Shown one piece after another: positions 1-7,210 of a DNA stretch of 64,000 nucleotides (its first letter is position 1; each line of letters opens with the position of its first letter). Position numbers and translations under genes: made by a program. Source of the stretch: Sanguibacter antarcticus (GTDB taxonomy: Bacteria > Actinomycetota > Actinomycetes > Actinomycetales > Cellulomonadaceae); the NCBI RefSeq assembly GCF_002564005.1, contig NZ_PDJG01000001.1:3224001-3288000 (forward strand), given 5' to 3'. Under the pieces are notes generated by a model, which saw only the letters and a list, made by a program, of their open reading frames with translations, was not told the DNA's origin and made no database searches.

Positions 1-966
1 ACCACGGCCCTCGTGGCCGTCACGGTCGGGCTCGTCGTCCTCACGCTGTGCGTCGGGGCGTTCATGGTGTCCTTCGTCGACGTCCTACGGGTCGTCGGCG
101 GCGCAGACATCGACGGGGCGACCTTCGTCGTGTGGGACCTGCGCCTCCCGCGCACCGTCACGGCGGTGTGCGTCGGGGTCGCGTTCGGGCTCTCCGGAGC
201 GATCTTCCAGACGCTCGTCCGCAACCCGCTCGCGAGCCCCGACATCATCGGTATCACCGCCGGAGCGAGCGCCGCGGCCGTCGTCGCCATCATGCTCTTC
301 GGCCTCAACCCCGACCTCGCAGCACCCTTCGCCTTCGGCGGTGCGCTCGTCGCGGCGGCGATCATCTACCTGCTCGCGTGGCGCGGCTCGGTCTCCGGCT
401 ACCGCCTCGTGCTCGTCGGTATCGGTGTCGCGGCCATCCTCAACGCTGTGGTGAGCTACGCGCTGACGCGCGGCGACGTCATCGACGCCAACGAGGCCCT
501 CGTGTGGATCACCGGGTCGCTCAACGCCAGCTCGTGGGGCCGCCTGCCCGGGCTCGTCTGGCCGCTGCTCGCGCTCCTCCCGGTCGTGGCGCTCCTCGCC
601 CGCCCGTTGCGCGGCCTCCAGCTCGGTGACGACCTGGCGGCCGGGATCGGCGTCCGGCCAGAGCGTTCCAAGCTCGCGCTCATCGTCGTGGCCGTCGCTC
701 TTGCCGCCATCGCGACGGCTGCTGCCGGACCTGTCGCCTTCGTCGCGTTCGTGTCCGCTCCCATCGCCCGGAGGCTCGCGCCCGGCTCGGGTCTCGCCCT
801 CGTGCCGTCCGGGCTCGTCGGTGCGTGCGTGGTCCTCGCAGCGGACTTCGCCGGTGCCCAGCTGTTCGGGGACACGCGGCTGCCCGTCGGCATCATCACC
901 GGCGTCATCGGCGCGCCGTTCCTCCTGTGGCTGCTCGCCCAGTCCAACCGCACCGGAAAGGGCTGA
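1..966 (+). CDS. FecCD-type iron-siderophore ABC permease (5' partial)
   Basis: Membrane permease of an iron-siderophore (possibly haem or cobalamin) ABC importer in the cytoplasmic membrane. The frame is open from base 1, so the N-terminus is outside the window; 321 codons remain against about 330-350 usual for the family, so only a short piece is missing. The protein is almost wholly hydrophobic with about nine membrane helices. Family marks are RLPRT, the segment GAIFQTLVRNPLASPDIIG, and late in the protein AAGPVAFVAFVSAPIARRL, which corresponds to the ATPase-coupling loop (GxxxFVGLxxPHxxR in relatives). The ATPase gene starts one base after the stop, so the two are co-transcribed. The partner permease and binding protein presumably lie upstream. 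The family is sure; the substrate is inferred. Confidence 0.92.
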   Translation, partial: TTALVAVTVGLVVLTLCVGAFMVSFVDVLRVVGGADIDGATFVVWDLRLPRTVTAVCVGVAFGLSGAIFQTLVRNPLASPDIIGITAGASAAAVVAIMLFGLNPDLAAPFAFGGALVAAAIIYLLAWRGSVSGYRLVLVGIGVAAILNAVVSYALTRGDVIDANEALVWITGSLNASSWGRLPGLVWPLLALLPVVALLARPLRGLQLGDDLAAGIGVRPERSKLALIVVAVALAAIATAAAGPVAFVAFVSAPIARRLAPGSGLALVPSGLVGACVVLAADFAGAQLFGDTRLPVGIITGVIGAPFLLWLLAQSNRTGKG

Positions 967-967
967 C

Positions 968-1801
968 ATGGTCCACCACACGCTCGCCGCACGGGACCTC
1001 ACGCTCGGGTACGACGCCAAGGTCGTCGTCCCCGACCTCAGCGTCGACATCCCCACCGGGCAGATCACCGTCATCGTCGGCGCCAACGCGTGCGGCAAGT
1101 CGACCCTCTTGCGGGGGCTCGCACGGTTGCTCTCGCCGTCGTCGGGCACCGTGCTGCTCGACGGCGAGGACATCCGTTCACGCTCGACGAAGGAGGTCGC
1201 GCGCGTGCTCGGTCTGCTGCCCCAGACGCCGATCGCGCCCGACGGCATCACGGTCGCCGACCTCGTGGGTCGAGGACGGTACCCGCACCAGGGCTGGTTC
1301 CGGCAGTGGTCCACCGAGGACGACGAGGCCGTGGCGGAGGCGCTCGAGGCGACCTCGACGCTGAGCCTCGCGGGACGCCCGGTCGACGAGCTCTCCGGCG
1401 GGCAGCGCCAGCGCGTGTGGATCGCGATGGCGCTCGCGCAGCGCACGGACCTCCTCCTGCTCGACGAGCCGACGACCTTCCTCGACGTCAACCACCAGAT
1501 CGAGGTCCTCGACCTCCTGTGCCGGCTCAACCGGACGCTCGGGCGCACCGTCGTCATGGTGCTCCACGACCTCAACCTGTCGGCGCGGTACGCCGACCAC
1601 CTCATCGCCATGAAGGACGGCCAGATCCACAGTCAGGGCACGCCGGCGGAGGTCATGACCGCCCAGGGGATCGAGGAGGTGTTCGGTCTGCGGTGCCGGG
1701 TCATCGACGACCCCGAGACGGGCACACCGCTCATGGTGCCGATCGCGGCCCCGCACCTCATCGGACCAGGTCGCTTCGGGGTCCGGACGAGCGCGGTCTG
1801 A
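968..1801 (+). CDS. Iron-siderophore ABC transporter ATP-binding protein
   Basis: ATPase subunit that powers the FecCD-type permease encoded immediately upstream (one-base gap). 277 residues, normal for FepC/FecE proteins. Visible motifs are Walker A GANACGKST near residue 38, the Q-loop LPQTP, the signature LSGGQRQR, Walker B LLLLDEPTTFLD and the switch histidine in VLHDLN. The stretch RGRYPHQG after the Q-loop is typical of the iron-chelate subfamily. ATG at 968 is chosen because it directly follows the permease stop; an upstream frame extension exists but runs through the permease gene. Membrane-associated, cytoplasmic face. No terminator is obvious before purS. Confidence 0.95.
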   Translation: MVHHTLAARDLTLGYDAKVVVPDLSVDIPTGQITVIVGANACGKSTLLRGLARLLSPSSGTVLLDGEDIRSRSTKEVARVLGLLPQTPIAPDGITVADLVGRGRYPHQGWFRQWSTEDDEAVAEALEATSTLSLAGRPVDELSGGQRQRVWIAMALAQRTDLLLLDEPTTFLDVNHQIEVLDLLCRLNRTLGRTVVMVLHDLNLSARYADHLIAMKDGQIHSQGTPAEVMTAQGIEEVFGLRCRVIDDPETGTPLMVPIAAPHLIGPGRFGVRTSAV

Positions 1802-1853
1802 GGACCACGCACGTCTCAGCGACGAGACCGTCTGCCGGAGCGCTCGGCGCTCA

Positions 1854-1861
1854 CGATAAAC
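1854..1861 (+). promoter_or_regulatory. Putative -10 element of the purSQ promoter
   Basis: The octamer GATAAACT lies 60 bases before the purS start in the 119-base gap between the ABC transporter and purS. It fits an actinobacterial -10 box; no convincing -35 box was identified. Inferred from sequence only. Confidence 0.4.
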
Positions 1862-1920
1862 TGGCGACCGGTCTGTACCTTGCACCTGCAGCAGACAAGA
1901 ACCGAGCCCGAGGAGTCCCC

Positions 1921-2187
1921 GTGGGACGCGTAGTCGTCGACGTCATGCCGAAGCCCGAGATCCTTGACCCGCAGGGCAAAGCCGTCGCCGGAGCCTTGCC
2001 ACGCCTGGGCTTCACGCAGTTCTCCAGCGTCCGCCAGGGCAAGCGCTTCGAGCTCGAGGTCGACGGTCCTGTCACCGCCGAGGTGCTCGCCGCGGCCCGC
2101 GAGGCAGCCGAGCACGTGCTGTCCAACCCCATCATCGAAGACGTCGTCACCGTGTTCGACGCGTCCGACGATGTCGCAGCCGGATGA
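1921..2187 (+). CDS. purS: Phosphoribosylformylglycinamidine synthase subunit PurS
   Basis: Small subunit of the three-part FGAM synthase (PurS-PurQ-PurL) of de novo purine synthesis. It bridges the glutaminase PurQ and the synthase PurL and helps channel ammonia. 88 residues, typical length. The sequence starts [19 protein letters not shown], the conserved PurS N-terminus, and has [17 protein letters not shown] in the middle. GTG at 1921 is chosen because it begins the conserved domain and is preceded by GAGGAG at about 1909; longer frames upstream have no homology. The stop overlaps the purQ start by four bases (ATGA), so the two are translationally coupled. The partner purL lies 21 kb away at 23068. 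Confidence 0.95.
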   Translation: MGRVVVDVMPKPEILDPQGKAVAGALPRLGFTQFSSVRQGKRFELEVDGPVTAEVLAAAREAAEHVLSNPIIEDVVTVFDASDDVAAG

Positions 2188-2906
2188 GCGACACCCAGCA
2201 CCTCGGCGGCGCCCGCATCGGCGTCGTCACGTTCCCCGGGACGCTCGACGACCGTGACGCGGCCCGTGCCGTCCGGCTCGCGGGCGGGATCGCCGTCCCT
2301 CTGTGGCACGCCGACGCCGACCTGCACGGCGTCGACGCGGTCGTCCTGCCCGGTGGGTTCTCGTACGGCGACTACCTGCGCGCCGGTGCGATCTCGCGCT
2401 TCGCTCCCGTCATGGAGACCCTCGTCGACGCCGCGAACGGCGGGCTGCCCGTCCTCGGCATCTGCAACGGGTTCCAGATCCTCACCGAGGCGCACCTCCT
2501 CCCCGGTTCCATGGTGAAGAACGACGGCCTCGCGTTCCTGTGCACCGAGCAGACCCTCGTCGTGGAGAACGCGACGACCGCCTGGACCAGGGACTACACC
2601 CAGGGTGAGCAGATCACCGTCCCGCTGAAGAACCAGGACGGCCAGTTCGTCGCCGACGAGCACACCCTCGACGAGCTCGAGGGCGAGGGTCGCGTCGTGG
2701 TCCGCTACGCGGGGGCCAACCCCAACGGGTCGCGCCGCGGGATCGCCGGCATCACGAACGCGGCGGGCAACGTCGTCGGCCTCATGCCGCACCCCGAGCA
2801 CGCCGTCGAGTCCGGTTTCGGGACGGCTGCGGTCCAGGGGCCCCGCGCGGGCACGGACGGTCTGAAGTTCTTCACGTCCGTCCTCGGCTCGCTCGTCCGC
2901 GCCTGA
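2184..2906 (+). CDS. purQ: Phosphoribosylformylglycinamidine synthase subunit PurQ (glutaminase)
   Basis: Class I glutamine amidotransferase that releases ammonia from glutamine for FGAM synthase; works with PurS (overlapping upstream gene) and PurL (at 23068). 240 residues, close to the normal 220-230. The nucleophile is Cys94 in GICNGFQIL; the His-Glu pair lies in MPHPEHAVE near the C-terminus; [16 protein letters not shown] is the conserved N-terminal loop. Cytoplasmic. The ATG sits in the ATGA overlap with purS. Confidence 0.97.
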   Translation: MSDTQHLGGARIGVVTFPGTLDDRDAARAVRLAGGIAVPLWHADADLHGVDAVVLPGGFSYGDYLRAGAISRFAPVMETLVDAANGGLPVLGICNGFQILTEAHLLPGSMVKNDGLAFLCTEQTLVVENATTAWTRDYTQGEQITVPLKNQDGQFVADEHTLDELEGEGRVVVRYAGANPNGSRRGIAGITNAAGNVVGLMPHPEHAVESGFGTAAVQGPRAGTDGLKFFTSVLGSLVRA

Positions 2907-2919
2907 TCGCCCGCTCGTC

Positions 2920-3411
2920 GTGACAGTTCCTGGGGTGCCTGACGCCGTCGTCGAGACCGTGCCGTGGGACCTCGCCGAGGTCGACGCCCTGCGGCGGGAG
3001 CAGCAGGTCGAGCTCCGTGGTCGGTACGGTTCCGGCGAGCCCGGACCGCCGCCGACCGGCCGCGGGCTCGTCGCGATGGTCCTCGTCCGGGTCGACGGCG
3101 AGCCGAGCGCGTGCGGCGCGGTCCAGGACATCACGGGGGAGCACCCCGACCTCGGGGCGGGACGCACCGGGGAGATCAAGCGCGTCTTCGTCCGTGTCTC
3201 TGCTCGGCGCCGCGGCCTGTCCAGGCTCGTCATGGCGGCACTGCACGAGCACGCGCGCGACGCGGGTCTCGACCGGCTCGTCCTCGAGACCGGCATGCTC
3301 CAGCCCGAGGCGATCGCACTCTACGAGGCGTGCGGCTACAGCCTGATCGACAACTACGGCCCGTACGCCACGGACCCGGTGTCCCTCTGCTACGCGTACG
3401 ACCTCACCTGA
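2920..3411 (+). CDS. GNAT family N-acetyltransferase
   Basis: Predicted acetyl-CoA-dependent N-acetyltransferase of unknown substrate, 163 residues. The core GNAT motif A is present (EIKRVFVRVSARRRGLSRLV, with the R/Q-x-x-G-x pyrophosphate loop replaced by RRRGLS), followed by LYEACGYSLIDNYGPY, the usual C-terminal strand that closes the acetyl-CoA site. The GTG start lies 13 bases after the purQ stop, so read-through from purSQ is likely. The link to purine synthesis is only positional. The GTG at 2920 is the only in-frame start giving the full fold. Confidence 0.85.
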   Translation: MTVPGVPDAVVETVPWDLAEVDALRREQQVELRGRYGSGEPGPPPTGRGLVAMVLVRVDGEPSACGAVQDITGEHPDLGAGRTGEIKRVFVRVSARRRGLSRLVMAALHEHARDAGLDRLVLETGMLQPEAIALYEACGYSLIDNYGPYATDPVSLCYAYDLT

Positions 3412-3457
3412 AGAGTCCGCATCCGAGCAACCCCCTGGCCTGACTGGCCGGGCCCAC

Positions 3458-3499
3458 GCCGGTGCCGGTGCCGGTGCCGGTGCAGGTGCAGGTGCAGGT
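3458..3499. repeat. Tandem hexamer repeat (GCCGGT x4, GCAGGT x3)
   Basis: Seven perfect tandem hexamers, four GCCGGT followed directly by three GCAGGT, in the gap between the convergent GNAT and metZ genes. Slippage-prone and non-coding in this context. It directly precedes the long palindrome at 3504-3561. Confidence 0.9.
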
Positions 3500-3503
3500 G
3501 AGA

Positions 3504-3561
3504 TCGGGCACTTGTCTCGGGCTCGGGCAGTCAATAGCCCTAGCCCGAGACAAGTGCCCGA
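3504..3561. terminator. 20-bp perfect inverted repeat, probable bidirectional terminator
   Basis: Arms 3504-3523 and 3542-3561 are perfectly complementary over 20 bp around an 18-base loop; the right arm begins AGCCCGAGACAAGTGCCCG. It lies between convergent genes (GNAT plus strand, metZ minus strand), where a bidirectional terminator is expected. No U-tract follows. The unusual length and the adjoining hexamer repeats also fit a dispersed intergenic repeat element. Confidence 0.7.
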
Positions 3562-3641
3562 GGTGGGTGCCGGTGTCCGGGGCGTTCGGCGACTACTGCA
3601 CGATCCCAGCGTCGTCGCGGCGAGGCTCCGGAAGCACGCCG

Positions 3642-4868
3642 TCAGGTCGCCGCGAGGGCCCGCTCGACGTCCTCGATGAGGTCGAGGGGGTCTTCGAGGC
3701 CGATGCTCAGCCGCACGGTCGTCTCCATGATGCCGACCGCGGCGCGGCCGGCAGGGCCGAGCTTGCGGTGGGTCGTGGTCGCGGGGTGCGTGACGAGCGA
3801 CTTCGCGTCGCCGAGGTTGTTGGAGATGTCGATGACCTCGAGCGCGTCGAGGAACGTGAACGCCCGCTTCTTCGCGGTCTCGGGGTCGGTGCCGTCGGGC
3901 ACGGCGAGGTCGAAGGTCACGACCGTGCCGCCGCCTGACTGCTGCGACCGGGCGAGCTCGTGCTGCGGGTGCGACGGCAAGAACGGGTACCGCACACGCG
4001 TGATGCCAGGCAGCGTCTCGAGGTGCTCGGCGACCTTCAGCGCGGCGGCCGTCTGAGCATGGACGCGCAGCGGCAGCGTCTCGAGCCCCTTGAGGAGCAC
4101 CCAGGCGTTGAACGGGCTCAGCGACGGCCCGGTGTTCCTGATGAACTTCTGCACCGGTCCGTCGATGTACTCCCTCGAGCCGAGGATCGCTCCGCCGAGC
4201 ACGCGGCCCTGGCCGTCGATGTGCTTCGTGGCGGAGTAGACGACCACGTCGGCGCCGAGCGCGAAGGGCTGCTGGAGGACGGGGGTCGCGAAGACGTTGT
4301 CGAGGACGACGACGGCGCCGGCCGCGTGGGCGAGCTCGCACACGCGTCGGACGTCGACGATGTCCTGCATGGGGTTGGACGGGGTCTCGAAGAAGACGAC
4401 GTCGGCGGGCGTGGCGAGGGCGGCCTCCCACTGGTCGGTCTCGTGACCGTCCACGTAGTCGACGACGACGCCCCAGTCGGCGAAGATCTCGTCGAAGATG
4501 ACGACCGTCGACCCGAAGAGGGCCCGTGCGGACACGATGCGGGAGCCGGACTTCACGAGGGCGGCGAGGGACGTGAAGACGGCGGACATGCCGGTCGCCG
4601 TCGCGTAGCAGGCCTCGGCGCCGTCGAGCAGGCGGAGCCGCTCCTCGAACATGCGGACGGTCGGGTTGCCGTAGCGGGAGTAGATGAAGCGGTCGAGGTC
4701 GCCCTTGAAGGCGGCCTCGGCCTCGGCGCCGCTGCCGTAGACGTAGCCCTGTGTGAGGAAGATCGGCTCCGACGTCTCGTCGAAGTTCGAGCGGACCTGC
4801 CCGCCGCGCACGGCGAGCGTCGCAGGGCGCAGCGTCCGCGGGGCGGCCGTGCCGGGCACCGCGTTCAC
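3642..4868 (-). CDS. metZ: O-succinylhomoserine sulfhydrylase (MetZ)
   Basis: PLP enzyme of methionine synthesis that makes homocysteine directly from an acylated homoserine and sulfide. 408 residues, normal for the Cys/Met metabolism PLP family. The PLP lysine is in VVYSATKHIDGQGRVLGG; RYGNPT and ETPSNPM are family signatures. GTG at 4868 is chosen because it overlaps the rhodanese stop by four bases (GTGA), so translation is coupled; the longer frame runs into the rhodanese gene. The operon is headed by a SAM-I riboswitch (5317-5412), which agrees with a methionine-pathway role. It could instead be called O-acetylhomoserine sulfhydrylase; the sequence favours MetZ. Confidence 0.92.
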   Translation of the reverse strand: MNAVPGTAAPRTLRPATLAVRGGQVRSNFDETSEPIFLTQGYVYGSGAEAEAAFKGDLDRFIYSRYGNPTVRMFEERLRLLDGAEACYATATGMSAVFTSLAALVKSGSRIVSARALFGSTVVIFDEIFADWGVVVDYVDGHETDQWEAALATPADVVFFETPSNPMQDIVDVRRVCELAHAAGAVVVLDNVFATPVLQQPFALGADVVVYSATKHIDGQGRVLGGAILGSREYIDGPVQKFIRNTGPSLSPFNAWVLLKGLETLPLRVHAQTAAALKVAEHLETLPGITRVRYPFLPSHPQHELARSQQSGGGTVVTFDLAVPDGTDPETAKKRAFTFLDALEVIDISNNLGDAKSLVTHPATTTHRKLGPAGRAAVGIMETTVRLSIGLEDPLDLIEDVERALAAT

Positions 4869-5296
4869 TCCGTGCCGGTGTACGTGGTCGACGGGAGGTC
4901 GCGCAGGAGCCACCCGTTGATGGTGCGTCGACCGTTGGCGTCGACGTCGCCCTCGAAACCTTCGAGGATGTTGTACGCGGGGCCGTAGCCGGCGGCTGTC
5001 GCGTCGCTGGCGGCGCCGATGGAGCGGTTGCCCGAGCGGCAGAGGAAGGCGATCGGACGGTCGTCGCCCGGCTGGAGCCCGGTCTTCTCCGCGACCTGTG
5101 CGACGAAGTCCTCGTTCGGCCCGGTGGCGGTAGCCCACTCGACGAAGGTGACGTCGCGGCCGTCGAGCTCGCTCACGTCGGGGACGCCGATCTGGCGCCA
5201 CTCCGCCTCGGTGCGCACGTCGACGATCACTGCGCGGGGGTCGTCGCGCAGAAGGTCCCAGGCCTGCTGGGGGGTGAGGTCGCCTGCATAGGTCAT
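4865..5296 (-). CDS. Rhodanese-like domain protein, first gene of the metZ operon
   Basis: Single-domain rhodanese (143 residues) that probably carries sulfur as a persulfide on its active-site cysteine. The catalytic loop is CRSGNRS (in IAFLCRSGNRSIGAA), and the N-terminal VDVRTEAEW is the conserved CH2A-like motif. ATG at 5296 is chosen: GGAGG lies about eight bases upstream. A 46-residue longer frame would run through the riboswitch and is rejected. The gene overlaps metZ by four bases, so the rhodanese may supply or handle sulfide/persulfide for homocysteine synthesis (inference). Both genes are downstream of the SAM-I riboswitch. Confidence 0.9.
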   Translation of the reverse strand: MTYAGDLTPQQAWDLLRDDPRAVIVDVRTEAEWRQIGVPDVSELDGRDVTFVEWATATGPNEDFVAQVAEKTGLQPGDDRPIAFLCRSGNRSIGAASDATAAGYGPAYNILEGFEGDVDANGRRTINGWLLRDLPSTTYTGTE

Positions 5297-5316
5297 GTTC
5301 GTGCCTCCGTCTGTCG

Positions 5317-5412
5317 TTCCATCGGTCCGGGCGGTAGCACCCTCACCTCGGTGGCCGAGGGGGTTGCTGCGGCGTCGTCGTGCCAGGTCACTCAGCCGCT
5401 CTGGATGGTCGT
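5317..5412 (-). promoter_or_regulatory. SAM-I (S-box) riboswitch
   Basis: Read on the minus strand, the leader carries the S-box core in order: P1 arm CCATCC, AGAGCGGCTGAGTGACCTGG, then GCAGCAACC, the P3 hairpin CCTCGGCCACCGAGG, GGTGCTACC, and the closing P1 arm GATGG. These match the SAM-binding core of class I aptamers. Only about 22 bases separate the aptamer from the rhodanese start codon, and they contain the Shine-Dalgarno GGAGG, so control is probably at translation initiation. High SAM should repress the rhodanese-metZ operon (known for the class). Confidence 0.85.
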
Positions 5413-5485
5413 GCGTCTCAGGATCGCGCGCCACCCTGAAAATGAGACGCTCTGATCATATGGTGAGACGCTACCGGTTCGTGCG

Positions 5486-5514
5486 TTGACACGCACCTGA
5501 TTGTCCCCGATCGT
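5486..5514 (+). promoter_or_regulatory. Promoter for the SAM-IV leader
   Basis: A perfect -35 box TTGACA at 5486-5491 is followed 17 bases later by GATCGT (5509-5514), a poor -10 box. Transcription would start a few bases before the SAM-IV aptamer. The opposing promoter for the SAM-I leader must lie within 5413-5500, so the two are back to back. Confidence 0.5.
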
Positions 5515-5521
5515 TGAGTCA

Positions 5522-5640
5522 GGTCACGAGTGCCAGCAGAATGCCCCGGCTTGCTGGCCGGCAACCCTCCTTCCGCGGTGGGGTGCCCCGGGTGAAGACC
5601 TGGCCGGAGTCAGTCGATCTCCGGCAAGCGCGGGACCGCA
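5522..5640 (+). promoter_or_regulatory. SAM-IV riboswitch
   Basis: The leader matches the actinobacterial SAM-IV aptamer almost throughout: GGTCACGAGTGCCAGC, CCCCGGCTTGCTGGCCGGCA, ACCCTCC, CCGCGGTGGGGTGCC, GGGTGAAGACC, a variable hairpin, and the diagnostic downstream GGCAAGCGCGGG that forms the SAM-IV pseudoknot. It stands 42 bases before the start of the class V aminotransferase. A hairpin formed by 5632-5639 and 5653-5660 shares bases with the pseudoknot strand and may be the expression platform (inference). SAM binding is expected to lower expression. Confidence 0.9.
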
Positions 5641-5681
5641 CGCAGGTGCACAGCGGTCCCCTGATCGTCGAAGGACTCGCC

Positions 5682-7139
5682 ATGTCTGTCACCACCACGC
5701 TCGATCGCACAGGCTCCGAGACCACGGCCGTCGAGCGCACGGCGACCGCGCTGGTCCCAGTAGCCGGTGTCGCGAGCTGTCTCCCTGTCGTCGGCTCCGA
5801 CACCCTCGTCCCGCTCGTCGACGGCCGGACCGTCCCGTACGCCAATCTCGACTGCGCCGCCAGCGCCCCGGCGCTGTGTGCTGTCGCCGACCGCGTCACC
5901 GAGGTCCTACCCCTCTACGCGAGCGTGCACCGCGGCGCCGGCTACCTCTCGCAGGTCTCCACGGCTTTGTACGAGGCGAGCCGCCGCGCCATCGGATCGT
6001 TCGTCGGCGCCCGCTCCGACGACGTCACCGTCGTCACCCGCAACACCACCGACTCCCTCAACCTTCTCGCCGGATGCATCCCCGACGGCCCGGACGGGGC
6101 GCCGGGACGGGTTCTCGTCCTCGACGTCGAGCACCACGCGAACCTCCTGCCGTGGCAGCGCTCGGCCGGCGGAGCGACTGTCCTCGTCGGCGAGACGTCC
6201 GTCGCGGGAACGCTCGCCGCCCTGCGTGCGGAGCTCGCTGCCGCGCCCTATGCGCTCGTCGCCGTCACCGGCGCCTCCAACGTCACCGGGGAGTCCCTCC
6301 CTGTCGCGGACGTCGTCGCCGCAGTGCACGCCGCCGGAGCGCGCGTGGTCCTCGACGGCGCACAGCTCGTGCCGCACCGCCGCTTCTCGCTCTCGGAGAC
6401 CGGCGTGGACTACATTGCCTTCTCAGGGCACAAGACCTATGCACCATTCGGGTCCGGTGTCCTCGCGGGACGCCGCGACTGGCTCGACGCTGGTGTGCCG
6501 TACCTCGCAGGGGGCGGCGCGGTACGCCACGTCGGCGTCGGTGACGTCGTGTGGACCGATGCGCCCGCCCGTCACGAAGCAGGGTCGCCCAACGTCGTGG
6601 GTGCGGTCGCCCTCGCTGCGGCCTGCGACGCGCTCGCCGCGCTCCCCGAGGGTGTGCTCGCCGGGCACGAGGCCGCCCTGCGGACCCGCCTGGTCAACGG
6701 GCTGTCTACCGTCCCGGGGGTCCAGATCGTCACGGCCTGGGCCGACGCGGTCGATCCGGTCGGTGTCGTGACCTTCTCGGTCGTCGGCCACGACCCGGGG
6801 CTCGTCGCTGCGTACCTGTCTGCCGAGCACGGCATCGGGGTCCGCGACGGCCGGTTCTGCGCCCACCCGCTCCTCGCCCGGCTCGGCTACGACGCGGGTG
6901 CAGTCCGCGCGAGCGTCGGCGTCGGCACCACCCTCGACGAGGTCGACCGGTTGGTCACCGCGCTCCATGCCTACGTGTCCACCGGGCCTGTCGCCCGCTA
7001 CGAGATCGTGGACGGGTGCTGGGCCGTGGTCGACGACCCCCGGCCACTGCCCACAGGCTCCGGGCTCACGGGGCTCGTCGGAACTGCTGCCGCAGCCTTC
7101 GGAGCCGGTGGCCCGGCGTGCGGCCCGGCACCTGCGTGA
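5682..7139 (+). CDS. Class V aminotransferase / cysteine desulfurase-like protein under SAM-IV control
   Basis: PLP enzyme of the SufS/CsdA fold, 485 residues. The PLP lysine is Lys251 in FSGHKTYAPFGSG. A cysteine (Cys393) sits in RDGRFCAHPL, the position of the catalytic cysteine in SufS (RxGxxCAxP), so cysteine desulfurase or selenocysteine lyase chemistry is plausible. Compared with SufS (about 405 residues) it has an N-terminal extension of about 45 residues and a C-terminal extension of about 60. ATG at 5682 follows GAAGGAC; a longer frame would start inside the riboswitch. The SAM-IV riboswitch places it in sulfur or methionine metabolism, but no suf genes adjoin it. Exact reaction unknown. 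Confidence 0.85.
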   Translation: MSVTTTLDRTGSETTAVERTATALVPVAGVASCLPVVGSDTLVPLVDGRTVPYANLDCAASAPALCAVADRVTEVLPLYASVHRGAGYLSQVSTALYEASRRAIGSFVGARSDDVTVVTRNTTDSLNLLAGCIPDGPDGAPGRVLVLDVEHHANLLPWQRSAGGATVLVGETSVAGTLAALRAELAAAPYALVAVTGASNVTGESLPVADVVAAVHAAGARVVLDGAQLVPHRRFSLSETGVDYIAFSGHKTYAPFGSGVLAGRRDWLDAGVPYLAGGGAVRHVGVGDVVWTDAPARHEAGSPNVVGAVALAAACDALAALPEGVLAGHEAALRTRLVNGLSTVPGVQIVTAWADAVDPVGVVTFSVVGHDPGLVAAYLSAEHGIGVRDGRFCAHPLLARLGYDAGAVRASVGVGTTLDEVDRLVTALHAYVSTGPVARYEIVDGCWAVVDDPRPLPTGSGLTGLVGTAAAAFGAGGPACGPAPA

Positions 7140-7210
7140 CGCCCTTGAGCGCTCTGTCGCTTTTCTTCGTTTAGTCGATTTTACAATGAGGTGTGCTTAT
7201 CGTGGAGAGC

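Noticed and set aside
85..1611. Long minus-strand frame opposite the ABC transporter genes
   Set aside because: Shadow frame produced by GC-rich codon use; Arg/Ser-rich, no domain, and antisense to two sure genes.
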